Source: Mycoplasmataceae bacterium (GTDB taxonomy: Bacteria > Bacillota_I > Bacilli_A > Mycoplasmatales > Mycoplasmoidaceae). Taken from it: a stretch of DNA of 64,000 bases. The stretch is from assembly GCA_029009155.1 (NCBI GenBank), contig JAQXJX010000016.1:1-64000 (forward strand), in the 5' to 3' direction. Below, piece by piece: positions 55,025 through 64,000 of this stretch. Every line of letters starts with the position of its first letter. Positions within the stretch are counted from its first letter, which is position 1. The notes below the pieces were generated by a model. It was given only the letters and a program-made list of their open reading frames with translations, was not told where the DNA came from and made no database searches. Position numbers and translations under genes: made by a program.

Positions 55025-55035
55025 GGGTTATTAAT

Positions 55036-55758
55036 ATGAAAAAGCCAGTTGATTATGATAAAAGATTAAAAACAAGATGCTTTTTAAATCAATGAAAAAA
55101 ACAAAAAGAAGCCAATTGCATTGCTATTGGTGGTATGATTGCTGCTGGAAAATCTACCTTAGTTAATGCTTTATCAGAAAAATATGGGTTTGAACCTGTG
55201 TATGAATTAAGTAATAACAAAGATGATTTAATGTATATTTTGCTACAAAAAATGTATGAAAGAGAAGAAAAAGTAGCTGAATCAGTTTGTCAATTACAAT
55301 TCATTTTAAATCGATATGAACGATACAAAGAAGGTAATACAACAAATACTAATATTGTAAAAATTTTTGATCGATCAATTTTTGAAGACCGTTTATTTGC
55401 TTTCCATAATTTATTAGACCAACCTTCAGTTTTTGAATATTATGAACGTTTATGAAGAGAAAAGGTTAATGAGTTAGTTTATAACGTTGGTACTCCTAAA
55501 CTTTATGTAATCCTTGATATTAAATGAGATTTATTTGTTAAACGTTTATACAAACGTTCTAGAGATATTGAAATTAATAACTTTGAAAAGAATAAGTTAT
55601 ACTTCCAATTATTAAACCAATCTTATAGTCAATATTTAAAAAATATATGTGATGCATATCGGATTCCTTATTTAGTTGTTGATGCTTCTAAACCTTTAAC
55701 TGAAAAAATGAACATCATAATGAATAAGTTAAAAACTTTAAACATCCATAATAGTTAA
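55036..55758 (+). CDS. Deoxynucleoside kinase (dGK/dAK type)
   Basis: Salvage kinase phosphorylating deoxynucleosides. P-loop GGMIAAGKST near residue 30, E.....NN.DDLM, the conserved DRSIFEDRLFA block and a late lid region with RLYKRSRDIE fit the dCK/dGK family. Length 240 residues, typical. Two TGA codons encode Trp. It begins 11 bases after the preceding lipoprotein gene and ends in a hairpin terminator before the ribosomal operon. The exact base preference is not readable from the sequence. Confidence 0.9.
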
Positions 55759-55787
55759 TTCTTTTTGTAAAACCTCCTATTAAAAAG

Positions 55788-55824
55788 CTATTTTATGCAA
55801 TTTTTTGCTAAAAATAGATTTTTT
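55788..55824 (+). terminator. Terminator before the ribosomal operon
   Basis: Stem CTATTTT/AAAATAG (55788-55794 with 55811-55817) with an inner GCAA/TTGC helix, followed by six T residues, 29 bases past the kinase stop. Confidence 0.65.
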
Positions 55825-55862
55825 ATTGTATTATTTAAACACAACTAATCATTTTAAGATTG

Positions 55863-55894
55863 CTGATACACCAAGAAGTGTTGTCAAGTATCAG
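55863..55894 (+). promoter_or_regulatory. Hairpin in the rpsJ leader, possible L4 control element
   Basis: CTGATAC (55863-55869) pairs with GTATCAG (55888-55894) with an inner ACAC/GTGT pairing. It lies 50-80 bases upstream of rpsJ. S10 operons are controlled by L4 through leader hairpins in several bacteria; the similarity here is positional only. Confidence 0.35.
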
Positions 55895-55946
55895 GGAACT
55901 TAAAAAACAAGTTGTTAGAGTATTTAAATCAAGGAGACAACAATAT

Positions 55947-56252
55947 ATGAATCAAGAATTACGTATTAAGTTATTCTCATATGATCCAGATTTACTTGAA
56001 AAATCAGTAAAGAAGATTATTGAAATAGCTAAAGAAAGTAATTGTGAACTTAAAGGTCCTATTCCTTTACCTACAAAATGTGAAAAATTCACAATTTGTC
56101 GTAGTGTTCACGTTAACAAACCTTCAATGGAACAATTCGAAAGACGTACACACAAACGTTTAATCATTCTATCTAACACTAATGCAAAAGCGATTGATAG
56201 TCTTAAAAGATTAACAATTCCAAGTGGTGTAGAAATTCAAATCAAGTTATAG
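55947..56252 (+). CDS. rpsJ: 30S ribosomal protein S10
   Basis: First gene of the S10-spc operon. IRIKLFSYD-like start, then [30 protein letters not shown] and [10 protein letters not shown] are conserved. S10 also functions in NusB-linked antitermination. 101 residues, normal. ATG 55947 is chosen because AAGGAG lies 11 bases upstream; earlier in-frame starts from 55860 are not supported. Confidence 0.97.
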   Translation: MNQELRIKLFSYDPDLLEKSVKKIIEIAKESNCELKGPIPLPTKCEKFTICRSVHVNKPSMEQFERRTHKRLIILSNTNAKAIDSLKRLTIPSGVEIQIKL

Positions 56253-56267
56253 GAGATATAAAAGATT

Positions 56268-57020
56268 ATGAAATACATTATTGGTAAAAAAGTAGGAATG
56301 GTACAAGTATTCGATGTTAATGGTAAAGTTTTACCAGCTACAGTAGTAACTTGTGAACCAAACAAAGTAATTAGTGTTAAACCTAACAATACAATTGTTG
56401 TAGGTTACAAAGAAGTAGAAGAAAAGAAATTAAATAAACCACAATTAGGTTTCTTTAAAAAACTTGGATCTAAACCATACCAAGTAGTATCTGAATTTAA
56501 AGATGTAAACCCTGAAATTAAAGCTGGTGATGAAATTAAAGTTGACAGCTTCAATAAAGGTGAATACATTGATGTTCAAGGATATACAAAAGGTCGTGGT
56601 TACACAGGTGCCATCGTAAGATGAAACTATAAAATTGGTCCTTTATCTCATGGTGCTGGTTATGCTCACCGTTACCAAGGTTCTATTGCATTTGGTCGTG
56701 GTGGTAGCCAAGGTCAAAGAGTTCCAAAAGGAAAGAAAATGGCAGGTCAATATGGTCATGAAATTATTACAACTGGTAATTTAGTTGTAGTAGATGTATT
56801 ACCTAAATACAATGCTATGTTAATTCTAGGTTCAATTCCTGGCCCACAAGGTTGTGATGTTTTAATTAAGTCATCTCAAAAGAAAGCTGATAAAAACATG
56901 ACTTACACAATCATTAATAAAGAAATTCAAGAAGACATCTTAAAATCTAATGAACAATTAGAAAATAAAGAAGCTCTTCACTCAGCAAATGTAGCTGCAG
57001 ATGCTGCTAACAAGAAATAA
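56268..57020 (+). CDS. rplC: 50S ribosomal protein L3
   Basis: Binds the peptidyl-transferase region and helps 50S assembly. [25 protein letters not shown] (usual GRGF.G), [15 protein letters not shown] and KKMAGQYG are conserved. One TGA gives the conserved Trp. At 250 residues it is longer than the usual ~210 because of a ~35-residue acidic and Ala/Asn-rich C-terminal tail. Ribosome site AGGAG upstream. Confidence 0.97.
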
Positions 57021-57031
57021 GGAGGTTCACA

Positions 57032-57664
57032 ATGGAAAAAGTTAAGTTATTAAATTTAAAAGGCGAAACTGTTAAACAAGTTGAACTAAACGAAAACTTA
57101 TTAGTTGATAAAATTGCAAAACAAGCAATGTTTGATGCAGTTATAGCTGAAAACGCAGGAAATCGTCAAGGTACTCATTCAACTTTAACAAAAGGTGAAG
57201 TTCGTGGTGGTGGTAAAAAACCATTTGCACAAAAACACACAGGTAATGCTCGTCAAGGTTCAATTCGTAACCCTCAATGAGTAGGTGGTGGTGTTGTATT
57301 TGGACCAAAACCTGGTAGAAATTACACAAAGAAAGTAAATGCTAAAGTAAGCAAATTAGCTTTCAAATCAGCAATTACTTTAAAAGTTAAAGATGCTTCA
57401 TTATGCTTATTAGAAGATGCAGCTAAATTAACTAAACCAAGTACAAAAACAATTGTTGAAATGTTAGAAAAATGTGATTTTGCTAATAAGAAAGTTCTAT
57501 TTGTTTTAAATGATAGCACAGACAATGTAACAAAATCTATCCGTAACATTGAAAAAGCTTGTGTTAAAGCTTACAACCAAGTTTCAACAAAGGATATCAT
57601 GCATGCAAATGTAGTAATTATCCAAGAATCAGCTTGTGAAAAATTAGGAAAGGCTAATGCATAA
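57032..57664 (+). CDS. rplD: 50S ribosomal protein L4
   Basis: Lines the exit tunnel and represses the S10 operon in many bacteria. [30 protein letters not shown] is the conserved extended loop (usual R.GT..TK.R.EVRGGG.KP..QKGTG.AR.G), followed by [12 protein letters not shown]. 210 residues. AAGGAGG precedes the start. The stop overlaps rplW. Confidence 0.97.
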
Positions 57665-58088
57665 TATGGAATTTTCAAGAATAATTATTAAACCTTTACT
57701 TACTGAAAAAACTAACATTTTAAAATCAACTGAACCAAGACAATATGTTTTCGAAGTTGATCCAAAAGCAAGTAAACATCAAATTATTGAAGCTTTTATG
57801 GCAATTTATCAAATTGCACCAGCTAAAGTAAATACACAAGTTCGTAAACCAGCAAAAGTTAGAACTGGTACAATTCACCCAGGTTACACTAAGTTAACAA
57901 AAATTGCATACATTACTTTACCAGCAGGTAAGGCAATTGCAATTGATAGTGAATCAGCTCAAGAACTTGCAAAACAAGTTCAACAACCAGCTGCACCAGT
58001 TGCTGAAAAAGCACCAGCTAAAGGAACATTAAAAGAAGCTTCTAAAGAAACTGAAACTAAAAAAGAAGTCGAAAAACCAACTAAATAA
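57657..58088 (+). CDS. rplW: 50S ribosomal protein L23 with extended C-terminal tail
   Basis: Exit-tunnel protein that docks trigger factor and [28 protein letters not shown] and a [22 protein letters not shown] core are conserved. The tail beyond the ~100-residue core is ~40 residues, rich in Ala, Pro, Lys and Glu, with [10 protein letters not shown] at 119-128, a motif repeated in L29. ATG 57657 has AGGAAAGG upstream; ATG 57666 is an alternative three codons downstream. It overlaps the rplD stop by eight bases. Confidence 0.96.
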   Translation: MHNMEFSRIIIKPLLTEKTNILKSTEPRQYVFEVDPKASKHQIIEAFMAIYQIAPAKVNTQVRKPAKVRTGTIHPGYTKLTKIAYITLPAGKAIAIDSESAQELAKQVQQPAAPVAEKAPAKGTLKEASKETETKKEVEKPTK

Positions 58089-58099
58089 TTGAGGTAAAT

Positions 58100-58942
58100 A
58101 TGGCTATTAAATATATTAAAGCACGCAGTAGCGGTAAAAGAACATCTGTTCTTATCGACTACAAAAAAGAATTAACAACTGATACTCCTTACAAACCATT
58201 AACTAAGATTTTACAAAACAAATCTGGTCGTGGTATGCATGGTTCTATCACTACACGTCACCAAGGTGGTCAACACCGTCGTTTCTATCGTTTAATTGAC
58301 TTTAAACGTAATAAAGACAACATTGTAGCTACTGTAAAAACTATTGAATACGATCCAAATAGAACTGCATTTATTTCATTAGTAGTATATGCAGATGGTG
58401 AAAAACGTTACATCTTAGCTCCTAAGGATTTAAAAGTTGGAGATAAGATTGTATCAGCTCCAAATGCAGATATTAAAGTAGGTAACACTGCATGTTTAAA
58501 AAACATTCCTGAAGGTACATTTGTTCACAACATTGAAATGTATCCTAATCAAGGTGGACAATTAGTAAGATCTGCTGGTTCATCTGCACAAGTTTTAGGT
58601 AAAGATGAAACTGGTAATTTCACAGTTGTTAAATTATCAAGTGGTGAAGTTAGAAAATTCCCTAATGATGCAAGAGCTACAATTGGTATTGTATCTAATG
58701 CAGACCATAATTTAGTAAACTTAGGTAAAGCAGGTAGAAGCCGTCACATGGGTATTCGTCCTACAGTTCGTGGTAGTGTTATGAACCCTAATGATCACCC
58801 ACACGGTGGTGGTGAAGGTCGTCAACCAATTGGTTATGATGCACCAAGAACTCCATGAGGTAAACGTCACATGGGTATTAAGACAAGAAGAAACAAAAAA
58901 GCTTCTACAGCATTAATTATGAGACGTCGTAATGGAAAATAG
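58100..58942 (+). CDS. rplB: 50S ribosomal protein L2
   Basis: Peptidyl-transferase-region protein. RNNSGRIT-type N-terminus ([28 protein letters not shown]), [41 protein letters not shown] and the late [18 protein letters not shown] block, with the catalytically placed HGGGEGR, are conserved. 280 residues. One TGA encodes Trp in PRTPWGK. Preceded by a GAGG site. Confidence 0.97.
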
Positions 58943-58955
58943 AAAGGTATAAAAT

Positions 58956-59261
58956 ATGTCAAGAAGTAGTAAAAAAGGTGCTTTTGTTGAACCATCTTTA
59001 ATGAAGAAAGTAATGGCAATGAAAGATGCACCAAAAAAGAAAAATATTAAAACTTGAAGTCGTAAAAGTGCTATTTATCCAGAATTTGTTGGTTTAACAT
59101 TTGAAGTACATAATGGTAAAGATTTTGTTCCAGTATTTGTTACAGATGATATGGTAGGTCACAAATTAGGTGAATTTGTACCAACTCGTACTTTCAAACA
59201 ACACTCATCAAACAACAAAGCTGCAGATGGTCAAGCTGCCGCTGCCGCTGGTTCTAAATAA
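58956..59261 (+). CDS. rpsS: 30S ribosomal protein S19
   Basis: Binds 16S rRNA with S13 at the head. [58 protein letters not shown] and an Ala-rich tail (QAAAAAGSK). 101 residues. One TGA encodes the conserved Trp. AAAGGT precedes the start. Confidence 0.97.
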
Positions 59262-59272
59262 GGAGAATAAAT

Positions 59273-59767
59273 ATGAAAACAACAGCAACTCAAAATAATA
59301 TCCATGTTTCTTCTCAAAAAGCAAATTTAGTTTGTGATTTAGTTCGTGGTTTACCTGTAACTAAAGCTCTAGTAATTTTAGACAATACTCCAGCTAAAAG
59401 TGCAAAATTCATTAAGAAATTATTAAACCAAGCTATTGCTAATGCAACTAATAATCACTCTATGAATGCAGCTAACCTTTATATTTATGCTATTACAGCA
59501 AATCAAGGTAAAACATTAAAGAGAATGTTACCTCGTGCTAAAGGAAGTAGCAATCAAATTCGTAAACGTTTCATTAACTTAGTTCTTACATTAAGTGATG
59601 ATAAAAACCAAAAAGCTAAAGATTTATTACAAGTTAAAGCAAAAATTGCTAAACGTAACCAACACAAAAACCAAGTTAATAAAGCAGCTACAGTTAAAAA
59701 AGCACAACCTGCTAAAAAACCTGCAAGCACTAAGATTAAAATTGCTAAAGAAGGAGCAAAGAAATAG
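59273..59767 (+). CDS. rplV: 50S ribosomal protein L22 with extended C-terminus
   Basis: Lines the exit tunnel with L4. VSSQKANLVCDLVRGLPV.KAL.IL, SAKFIKKLLNQAIANA and RMLPRAKGSSNQIRKR (the tunnel loop region; usual LPRA.GRA..I.KR) are conserved. 164 residues against the usual ~110; the extra ~50 are Lys/Ala-rich and disordered (KKAQPAKKPAS). AAGGAG precedes the start. Confidence 0.96.
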   Translation: MKTTATQNNIHVSSQKANLVCDLVRGLPVTKALVILDNTPAKSAKFIKKLLNQAIANATNNHSMNAANLYIYAITANQGKTLKRMLPRAKGSSNQIRKRFINLVLTLSDDKNQKAKDLLQVKAKIAKRNQHKNQVNKAATVKKAQPAKKPASTKIKIAKEGAKK

Positions 59768-59769
59768 TT

Positions 59770-60564
59770 ATGGGACAAAAAATTAATCCAAATGGATTTC
59801 GTTTTGGAGTAAATAAAAACTGACAATCTCGTTGAATTGCTAATAGTGATGCTCAAATGGCTGAATGATTAGTTCAAGATGACAAGATTCGTAAAATGTT
59901 CTACAAAGACTACAAAAATAGTCAAATTGACCGTATTGAAATTGAAAGAACAGTTAAAACAATTGATTTATTCATTTACTGTGGTCAACCTGGTGTAATC
60001 ATCGGAAAAGACGGAGAAAACATTAAAAAATTAACTCTTGCAATTAACAAAATTGTAGGTCGTCAAATTAAAGTTAATATTAATGCTATCTTATATGAAA
60101 ATGTAGCATGAAGTGCTAGAGTTATTGCTCGTGAAATTGCTGATGCAATTGAAAACCGTGTTTCATTTAGAAATGCTCAAAAAGCAGCAATTCGTAAAGT
60201 AATGGCTTCTAAAGCTTTAGGTATTAAAACTAATGTTTCAGGTCGTTTAGGTGGTGTTGAAATGGCTCGTGAAGAAGGATATTCAGAAGGTGTTATCCCA
60301 ATGAATACAATTCGTAGTGACTTAGACTATGCAATTGAAGAAGCTCACACTACATATGGTATTATCGGATGTAAAGTTTGAATTAACCGTGGTGAAATTT
60401 TCAAAAAAGGTTTAAATAACCAAAACAAACCACAAAAACCTATGTTTGATCGTAACCGTAGCAACGGATTTAATAACCGTCGCCCAGCTAAAAATGCAAG
60501 ACCAGCAGCTGCTAAAAGTACAACTACTAAACCAGTAGCTGAAAATAAGAAGGATGGTGAATAA
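59770..60564 (+). CDS. rpsC: 30S ribosomal protein S3
   Basis: mRNA-entry protein with helicase-related role. [12 protein letters not shown] start, KH domain [51 protein letters not shown] and [32 protein letters not shown] are conserved. 264 residues; the tail is Asn/Arg/Ala/Lys-rich. Several TGA codons encode Trp. Starts two bases after rplV. Confidence 0.97.
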
Positions 60565-60566
60565 TT

Positions 60567-60989
60567 ATGATGCAACCAAAAAGAACAAAATATCGTAAAC
60601 CACACCGTACTCGTTATGACGGTAAAGCTAAAGGTAACAAATATGTAGCTTTTGGTGAATATGGTTTAATGGCTACTGAAGGTAACTGAATTACTGATAA
60701 ACAATTAGAATCTCTTCGTGTTGTTTTATCAAAAGCTATTGGAACAATTGGTAAAATTTGAATTCGTGTATTCCCACAATTATCACTTACTCGTAAACCA
60801 TTAGAAGTACGTATGGGTAGTGGTAAAGGTAACCCAGAAATGTGAGTAGCAGTTGTTAAAAAAGGAACAATTATTGCTGAAATCGCTGGTATCCCTGAAG
60901 CACAAATGAAAGATGCTTTACGTAAAGCTGGTAACAAGCTTAATGTAACTACTAAAATTGTAAAGAAAGGTGAAATCGCCCATGAATAA
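60567..60989 (+). CDS. rplP: 50S ribosomal protein L16
   Basis: Near the A-site t[65 protein letters not shown] and [12 protein letters not shown] are conserved. 140 residues if ATG 60567 is used, or 139 from the adjacent ATG 60570. TGA codons encode Trp. Its end overlaps rpmC by eight bases. Confidence 0.97.
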
Positions 60990-61407
60990 AGAAGTAGAAC
61001 AATTAAAAACTAAATCTAACGAAGAAATTTGTGCATTAATTACACGTCTTAATTCACAATTATTAGAATCTCGTTTTAAAATGGCAGCAGGTGAAATTGA
61101 AAAAACTCACTTACTTCGTCAAATTCGTACTACAATCGCTCAATGTATGTACATCTTAAATACAAGAGGTTATACAGTTAGTGTAGGTTCACATGGTATT
61201 TACCTAATTGAAAGAAAAGACAACAAAATTAATGATGTTACTGAAAAAGTTAGCAAATTAATTAATGATATGGTAAGCTCTGATAAAACTAGCAAAAAAC
61301 CATCAAATGAAAAAGAAAAATCAGCACCAGCTAAAGGAACTTTAAAAGAAGCAACTAAAAAAGAACAAAAAACTGAAGCTACTGCTGAAGTAAAGGAGAG
61401 TAAATAA
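60982..61407 (+). CDS. rpmC: 50S ribosomal protein L29 with long C-terminal tail
   Basis: Exit-tunnel neighbour of L23. The normal 65-residue L29 is recognisable (EEICALITRLNSQLLESRFKMAAGEIEKTHLLRQIRTTIAQ...L), followed by ~75 extra residues. The tail carries [10 protein letters not shown] at 115-124, identical to a segment of the L23 tail, and is rich in Lys, Glu and Ala. 141 residues, about twice the usual length. ATG 60982 is used; the in-frame GTG at 60970 lies inside rplP. The stop overlaps rpsQ (TAATG). Confidence 0.95.
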   Translation: MNKEVEQLKTKSNEEICALITRLNSQLLESRFKMAAGEIEKTHLLRQIRTTIAQCMYILNTRGYTVSVGSHGIYLIERKDNKINDVTEKVSKLINDMVSSDKTSKKPSNEKEKSAPAKGTLKEATKKEQKTEATAEVKESK

Positions 61408-61706
61408 TGCCTAATACTAATGAAGTAAAAGTTGAAAAAGTTGAAGCAACTAATGAACGTAACCACCGTAAAACTTTTAAAGGTATCGTTACTTCAACAA
61501 AAATGAACAAAACTGTAACAGTTGATGTTCAACGTAAATTCTTACACCCACTTTATAAAAAACAAGTTATTTCTAACAAGAAATACCATGCTCGTGATGA
61601 AAAATCAATTTGCCATGTTGGTGATTTTGTAAGAATTGCTGAAACTCGCCCACTTAGTAAAACAGTTTGCTATTGTGTAGTAGAAGTTATTACTAAAGCT
61701 AAGTAA
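61407..61706 (+). CDS. rpsQ: 30S ribosomal protein S17
   Basis: Primary 16S rRNA binder. After a polar N-terminal extension of ~20 residues (NEVKVEKVEATNERNHRK), the core FKGIVTSTKMNKTVTVDVQRKFLHPLYKK, KKYHARDE and GDFVRIAETRPLSKTVCY.VVEV is typical. 99 residues compared with ~85. Coupled to rpmC by a one-base overlap. Confidence 0.96.
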   Translation: MPNTNEVKVEKVEATNERNHRKTFKGIVTSTKMNKTVTVDVQRKFLHPLYKKQVISNKKYHARDEKSICHVGDFVRIAETRPLSKTVCYCVVEVITKAK

Positions 61707-61738
61707 TTTAAACAAAATTAATGAAAGGAAGATAAATT

Positions 61739-62107
61739 ATGATTCAATTTATGACACGCATGAATGTGGCAGATAACACAGGTGCAAGAGAAGTAGGTGT
61801 AATTAAGATTCTAGGTAACTCTCGTCAACGTTATGCTACAGTTGGTGATATTGTAAAAGTAAGTGTTAAAGATGCTAGCCCAACAGGTCAAGTTAAAAAA
61901 GGTCAAATGTCACTAGCAGTTATTGTTAGAGTACATAAAAATGTTCAACGTCCAAATGGTAACATTGTTTGCTTTGATGACAACGCTTGTGTTTTAATCA
62001 AAGAAGATAAAACACCTAAGGGAACACGTATTTTTGGCCCAGTTGCTAGAGAACTTCGTGATAAAGGCTTTATGAAAATTATTTCATTAGCTCAAGAAGT
62101 ATTATAA
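61739..62107 (+). CDS. rplN: 50S ribosomal protein L14
   Basis: Interface protein near the factor-binding site. [102 protein letters not shown] are all in register with the family. 122 residues, exactly as expected. GAAAGGAAG precedes the start; no TGA codons. Confidence 0.98.
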   Translation: MIQFMTRMNVADNTGAREVGVIKILGNSRQRYATVGDIVKVSVKDASPTGQVKKGQMSLAVIVRVHKNVQRPNGNIVCFDDNACVLIKEDKTPKGTRIFGPVARELRDKGFMKIISLAQEVL

Positions 62108-62121
62108 GGAGAATAACCGAT

Positions 62122-62457
62122 ATGCAAAGAATTTGTAAAGGTGATTTAGTTCGCTTAATTTCTGGAAAAGAATCAACAAAGGAAGGTATAGTTTTAAGCG
62201 TAAGCAATAAACATGGTACTGCTATTGTTGAAGGATTAAATATTGTAAGACGTGCTCAAAAAGCTTCACCAGCTAATCAAAATAAAGGTGGCATTATTGC
62301 AAAAGAAGCTCCAATTAAATTATGTAAATTAGCTTTAGTTGTTTCTAAGGCTCCTCAAGGCATTAGTAAAGTTGCTTACAAAGTAAACAAAACAGGTACA
62401 AAAGTTAGAGTTGCTAAAAAAACTAATACTGAATTAGTAGCAGGAAAGAAGAAATAG
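62122..62457 (+). CDS. rplX: 50S ribosomal protein L24
   Basis: Assembly-initiating protein near the exit tunnel. ICKGDLVRLISGKESTKEGIVLSV (KOW motif), VEGLNIVRRAQKASPANQNKGGII and APIKLCKLALV are conserved. 111 residues, with a Lys-rich end in place of the usual short C-terminus. AAGGAG precedes the start. Confidence 0.96.
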   Translation: MQRICKGDLVRLISGKESTKEGIVLSVSNKHGTAIVEGLNIVRRAQKASPANQNKGGIIAKEAPIKLCKLALVVSKAPQGISKVAYKVNKTGTKVRVAKKTNTELVAGKKK

Positions 62458-62460
62458 TTT

Positions 62461-63012
62461 ATGGAAAAAACAATCTCAAAAGCACAAAAATATCAAGCAA
62501 AAATTGTTGAAGCATTAAAACCACAATTTAACTATACAAACATTATGCAAACTCCTCGTTTAGAAAAAATTTGCATTAATGCAGGTATTGGTGATGCTAC
62601 TAATGACCCTAAATTATTAGAAGCTGCAGCTGCTGAATTAGAAGCAATCACTGGTCAAAAACCAGTATTAACAAGAGCTAAAAAAGCAATTGCTACATTT
62701 AAATTACGTGAAAACCAAGCTATTGGTGCTAAAGTAACATTACGTGGTGAAAAAATGTGAAACTTTGTTGAAAATTTAGTTAACATTGCTTTACCTCGTG
62801 TACGTGACTTCAAAGGTCTACCTTATAACTCATTTGACGGACAAGGTAACTATACAATCGGTATTAAAGAACAAATTATTTTCACTGAAATTAATTTTGA
62901 TCAAATTAAAAGAGTACGTGGATTTAATGTTACATTTGTTACATCTACATCAAATAAAGATGAATCACGTGCATTATTAAAAGCAATTGGTTTACCAATT
63001 GTTACAAAATAG
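62461..63012 (+). CDS. rplE: 50S ribosomal protein L5
   Basis: 5S rRNA-binding protein of the central protuberance. [53 protein letters not shown] and [10 protein letters not shown], with [23 protein letters not shown], are typical. 183 residues. One TGA encodes the conserved Trp. Starts three bases after rplX. Confidence 0.97.
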
Positions 63013-63031
63013 TTTAGGAAAGGAGAATTTT

Positions 63032-63217
63032 ATGGCTAAGAAATCATTAATTGCTAAACAAAAACGTACACCAAAATACGCTACAAGAAAATATAGTCGT
63101 TGTGCTCGTTGTGGAAGACCACACGCAGTAATAGGAAAATTTGGTTTATGTCGTATTTGCATGCGTGAACTTGCATACAAAGGTGCCATTCCAGGATTAA
63201 AAAAATCATCTTGATAA
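63032..63217 (+). CDS. rpsZ: 30S ribosomal protein S14, zinc-binding type
   Basis: Short type Z S14 of 61 residues. [22 protein letters not shown] gives the two CxxC pairs of the zinc ribbon, followed by [16 protein letters not shown]. The last Trp is a TGA just before the TAA at 63215. AGGAAAGGAG precedes ATG 63032. Confidence 0.97.
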
Positions 63218-63258
63218 TTTAGCTCAAGATTAATAATAAAAATAAAGGAGAAGAAAAT

Positions 63259-63648
63259 ATGAATGATCCAATCGCAGATTTAGTTGTAAGAATTAAAAAT
63301 GCTAATAAAGCTCGCATTCCTAGTGTGTCTTTATCAGGTAGTAACTTAACAACATCAATAATTGATGTATTAAAAAAAGAAGGATACATCGCTCAATACA
63401 AAGTTGTTTCAACTAACAAAAAGAAAACAACAGTTATTGATTTAAAATACAAAAACTCTATACCAACAATCAATGGTATTAAACAAATTTCTAAACCTGG
63501 TTTACGTGTATACCAAGAATGTGCTAAATTACCAAAAGTTCTTAATGGATTAGGTACAGCTATTATCTCTACTAATAAAGGTATAATGACTGATAAAGAA
63601 GCTCGTCAAGCTAATTTAGGTGGCGAAGTACTAATTTACGTTTGATAA
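63259..63648 (+). CDS. rpsH: 30S ribosomal protein S8
   Basis: Primary binder of the 16S central domain. [83 protein letters not shown] is typical; the terminal Trp is a TGA before TAA 63646-63648. 129 residues. AAAGGAG precedes the start. S8 usually represses its own operon. Confidence 0.97.
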
Positions 63649-63662
63649 GGAAGGAATAGAAT

Positions 63663-64000
63663 ATGTCAAGAAAAGGTAATAAGATATTAACAATTCCAAG
63701 TGGCGTAACAGTTAAAGTTGAAAATAACAAAGTTATGGTAAATGGACCAAAAGGTCAATTAGAAGTTCCATTTCCTAGTGTTATTTCAGTTGCAATTAAT
63801 GGTAATGAAATTAAAGTTTCTCGTGCAAACGATGAAAAACAATCAAAAATGTTCCACGGTACAATTAACGCATTAATTCATAATGCTTTAATTGGTACAA
63901 GTGAAGGTTACACAAAAGCTTTACACATCGAAGGTGTTGGTTATAAAGCAAGTGTAAATGGTGATAAATTCACTTTAGCTATTGGTTTTAGCCATCCAGT
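63663..64000 (+). CDS. rplF: 50S ribosomal protein L6, C-terminus beyond window
   Basis: MSRKGNKILTIPSGVTVKVENNKVMVNGPKGQLEV is the standard N-terminal domain start, followed by GTINALIHNALIGTSEGYTKALHIEGVGYKASV. 112 residues are visible of about 180. GAAGGAATAG precedes ATG 63663. It continues the spc part of the operon. Confidence 0.96.
   Translation, partial: MSRKGNKILTIPSGVTVKVENNKVMVNGPKGQLEVPFPSVISVAINGNEIKVSRANDEKQSKMFHGTINALIHNALIGTSEGYTKALHIEGVGYKASVNGDKFTLAIGFSHP

Noticed and set aside
1-64000. CRISPR arrays, tRNA or rRNA genes, insertion sequences
   Set aside because: No regularly spaced direct repeats, cloverleaf-like segments, rRNA sequence, transposase motifs or terminal inverted repeats were found by reading.

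Overview
The window comes from an AT-rich Mollicute that reads UGA as tryptophan. Almost every long gene contains in-frame TGA codons at conserved Trp positions, so under the standard code genes look broken that are in fact intact (KtrB, FeoB, RlmN, L3, S3, MiaA and many others). BspA-type leucine-rich-repeat surface proteins, lipoproteins with mycoplasma-type lipoboxes, FeoAB and an L11/L1 plus S10 ribosomal layout would fit a Malacoplasma-like lineage (M. penetrans, M. iowae, Ca. Malacoplasma girerdii). That placement is inference. All coordinates below assume translation table 4.

Layout. 1-2510: a PIF1-like helicase (minus, cut by the window edge) and two genes of unknown function. 2502-6904 (minus): lemA followed by two tandem ~590-residue membrane paralogues. 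7029-11875 (minus): two surface proteins, one joining LRR and Ig-like repeats with a C-terminal membrane anchor. 12147-15747: luxS, rpe and ktrA on minus, divergent from ktrB. 15780-20237: gmk, rlmN, a PP2C phosphatase, obgE, nadE. 20377-25260: an LRR lipoprotein, a BI-1-like membrane protein, an rRNA methyltransferase, ribF, a HIT protein and a small conserved protein. 25347-28849: a lipoprotein with glycosyltransferase-like motifs, an Lnt-like N-acyltransferase and a SWIB protein. 29039-33653: an ABC-2 exporter, a nucleoside deoxyribosyltransferase, rplK-rplA. 34025-35884 (minus): a processive GT2 polysaccharide synthase. 35963-37772: a structured leader with a 28-codon reading frame, then an APC permease. 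37830-44169: ferredoxin/flavodoxin reductase-like protein, miaA, hemW, a membrane protein, a lipoprotein and a P1B-type metal ATPase.

44173-49569 (minus) is the most unusual block: a tightly overlapping four-gene operon encoding a PAPS-reductase-family sulfur enzyme, a MORC/Hsp90-like GHKL ATPase, a Z1-type superfamily-2 helicase and a PD-(D/E)XK nuclease. It resembles the known ATPase-Z1-nuclease restriction modules, but where a DNA methylase would be expected it carries a sulfurtransferase-like gene. This suggests a sulfur-based, rather than methyl-based, self/non-self system. A (TA)8 tract lies just upstream of the first gene.

49828-55758: a membrane protein, a frameshifted LRR gene with an A8 tract, feoA-feoB, a lipoprotein and a deoxynucleoside kinase. 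55947-64000: the S10-spc ribosomal operon from rpsJ to the start of rplF. L23 and L29, which are neighbours at the ribosomal exit tunnel, carry C-terminal tails with the same ten-residue motif.

Several genes lack a Shine-Dalgarno sequence and start 6-10 bases after a -10 box, suggesting leaderless transcripts. I saw no tRNA, rRNA, CRISPR array or insertion sequence.
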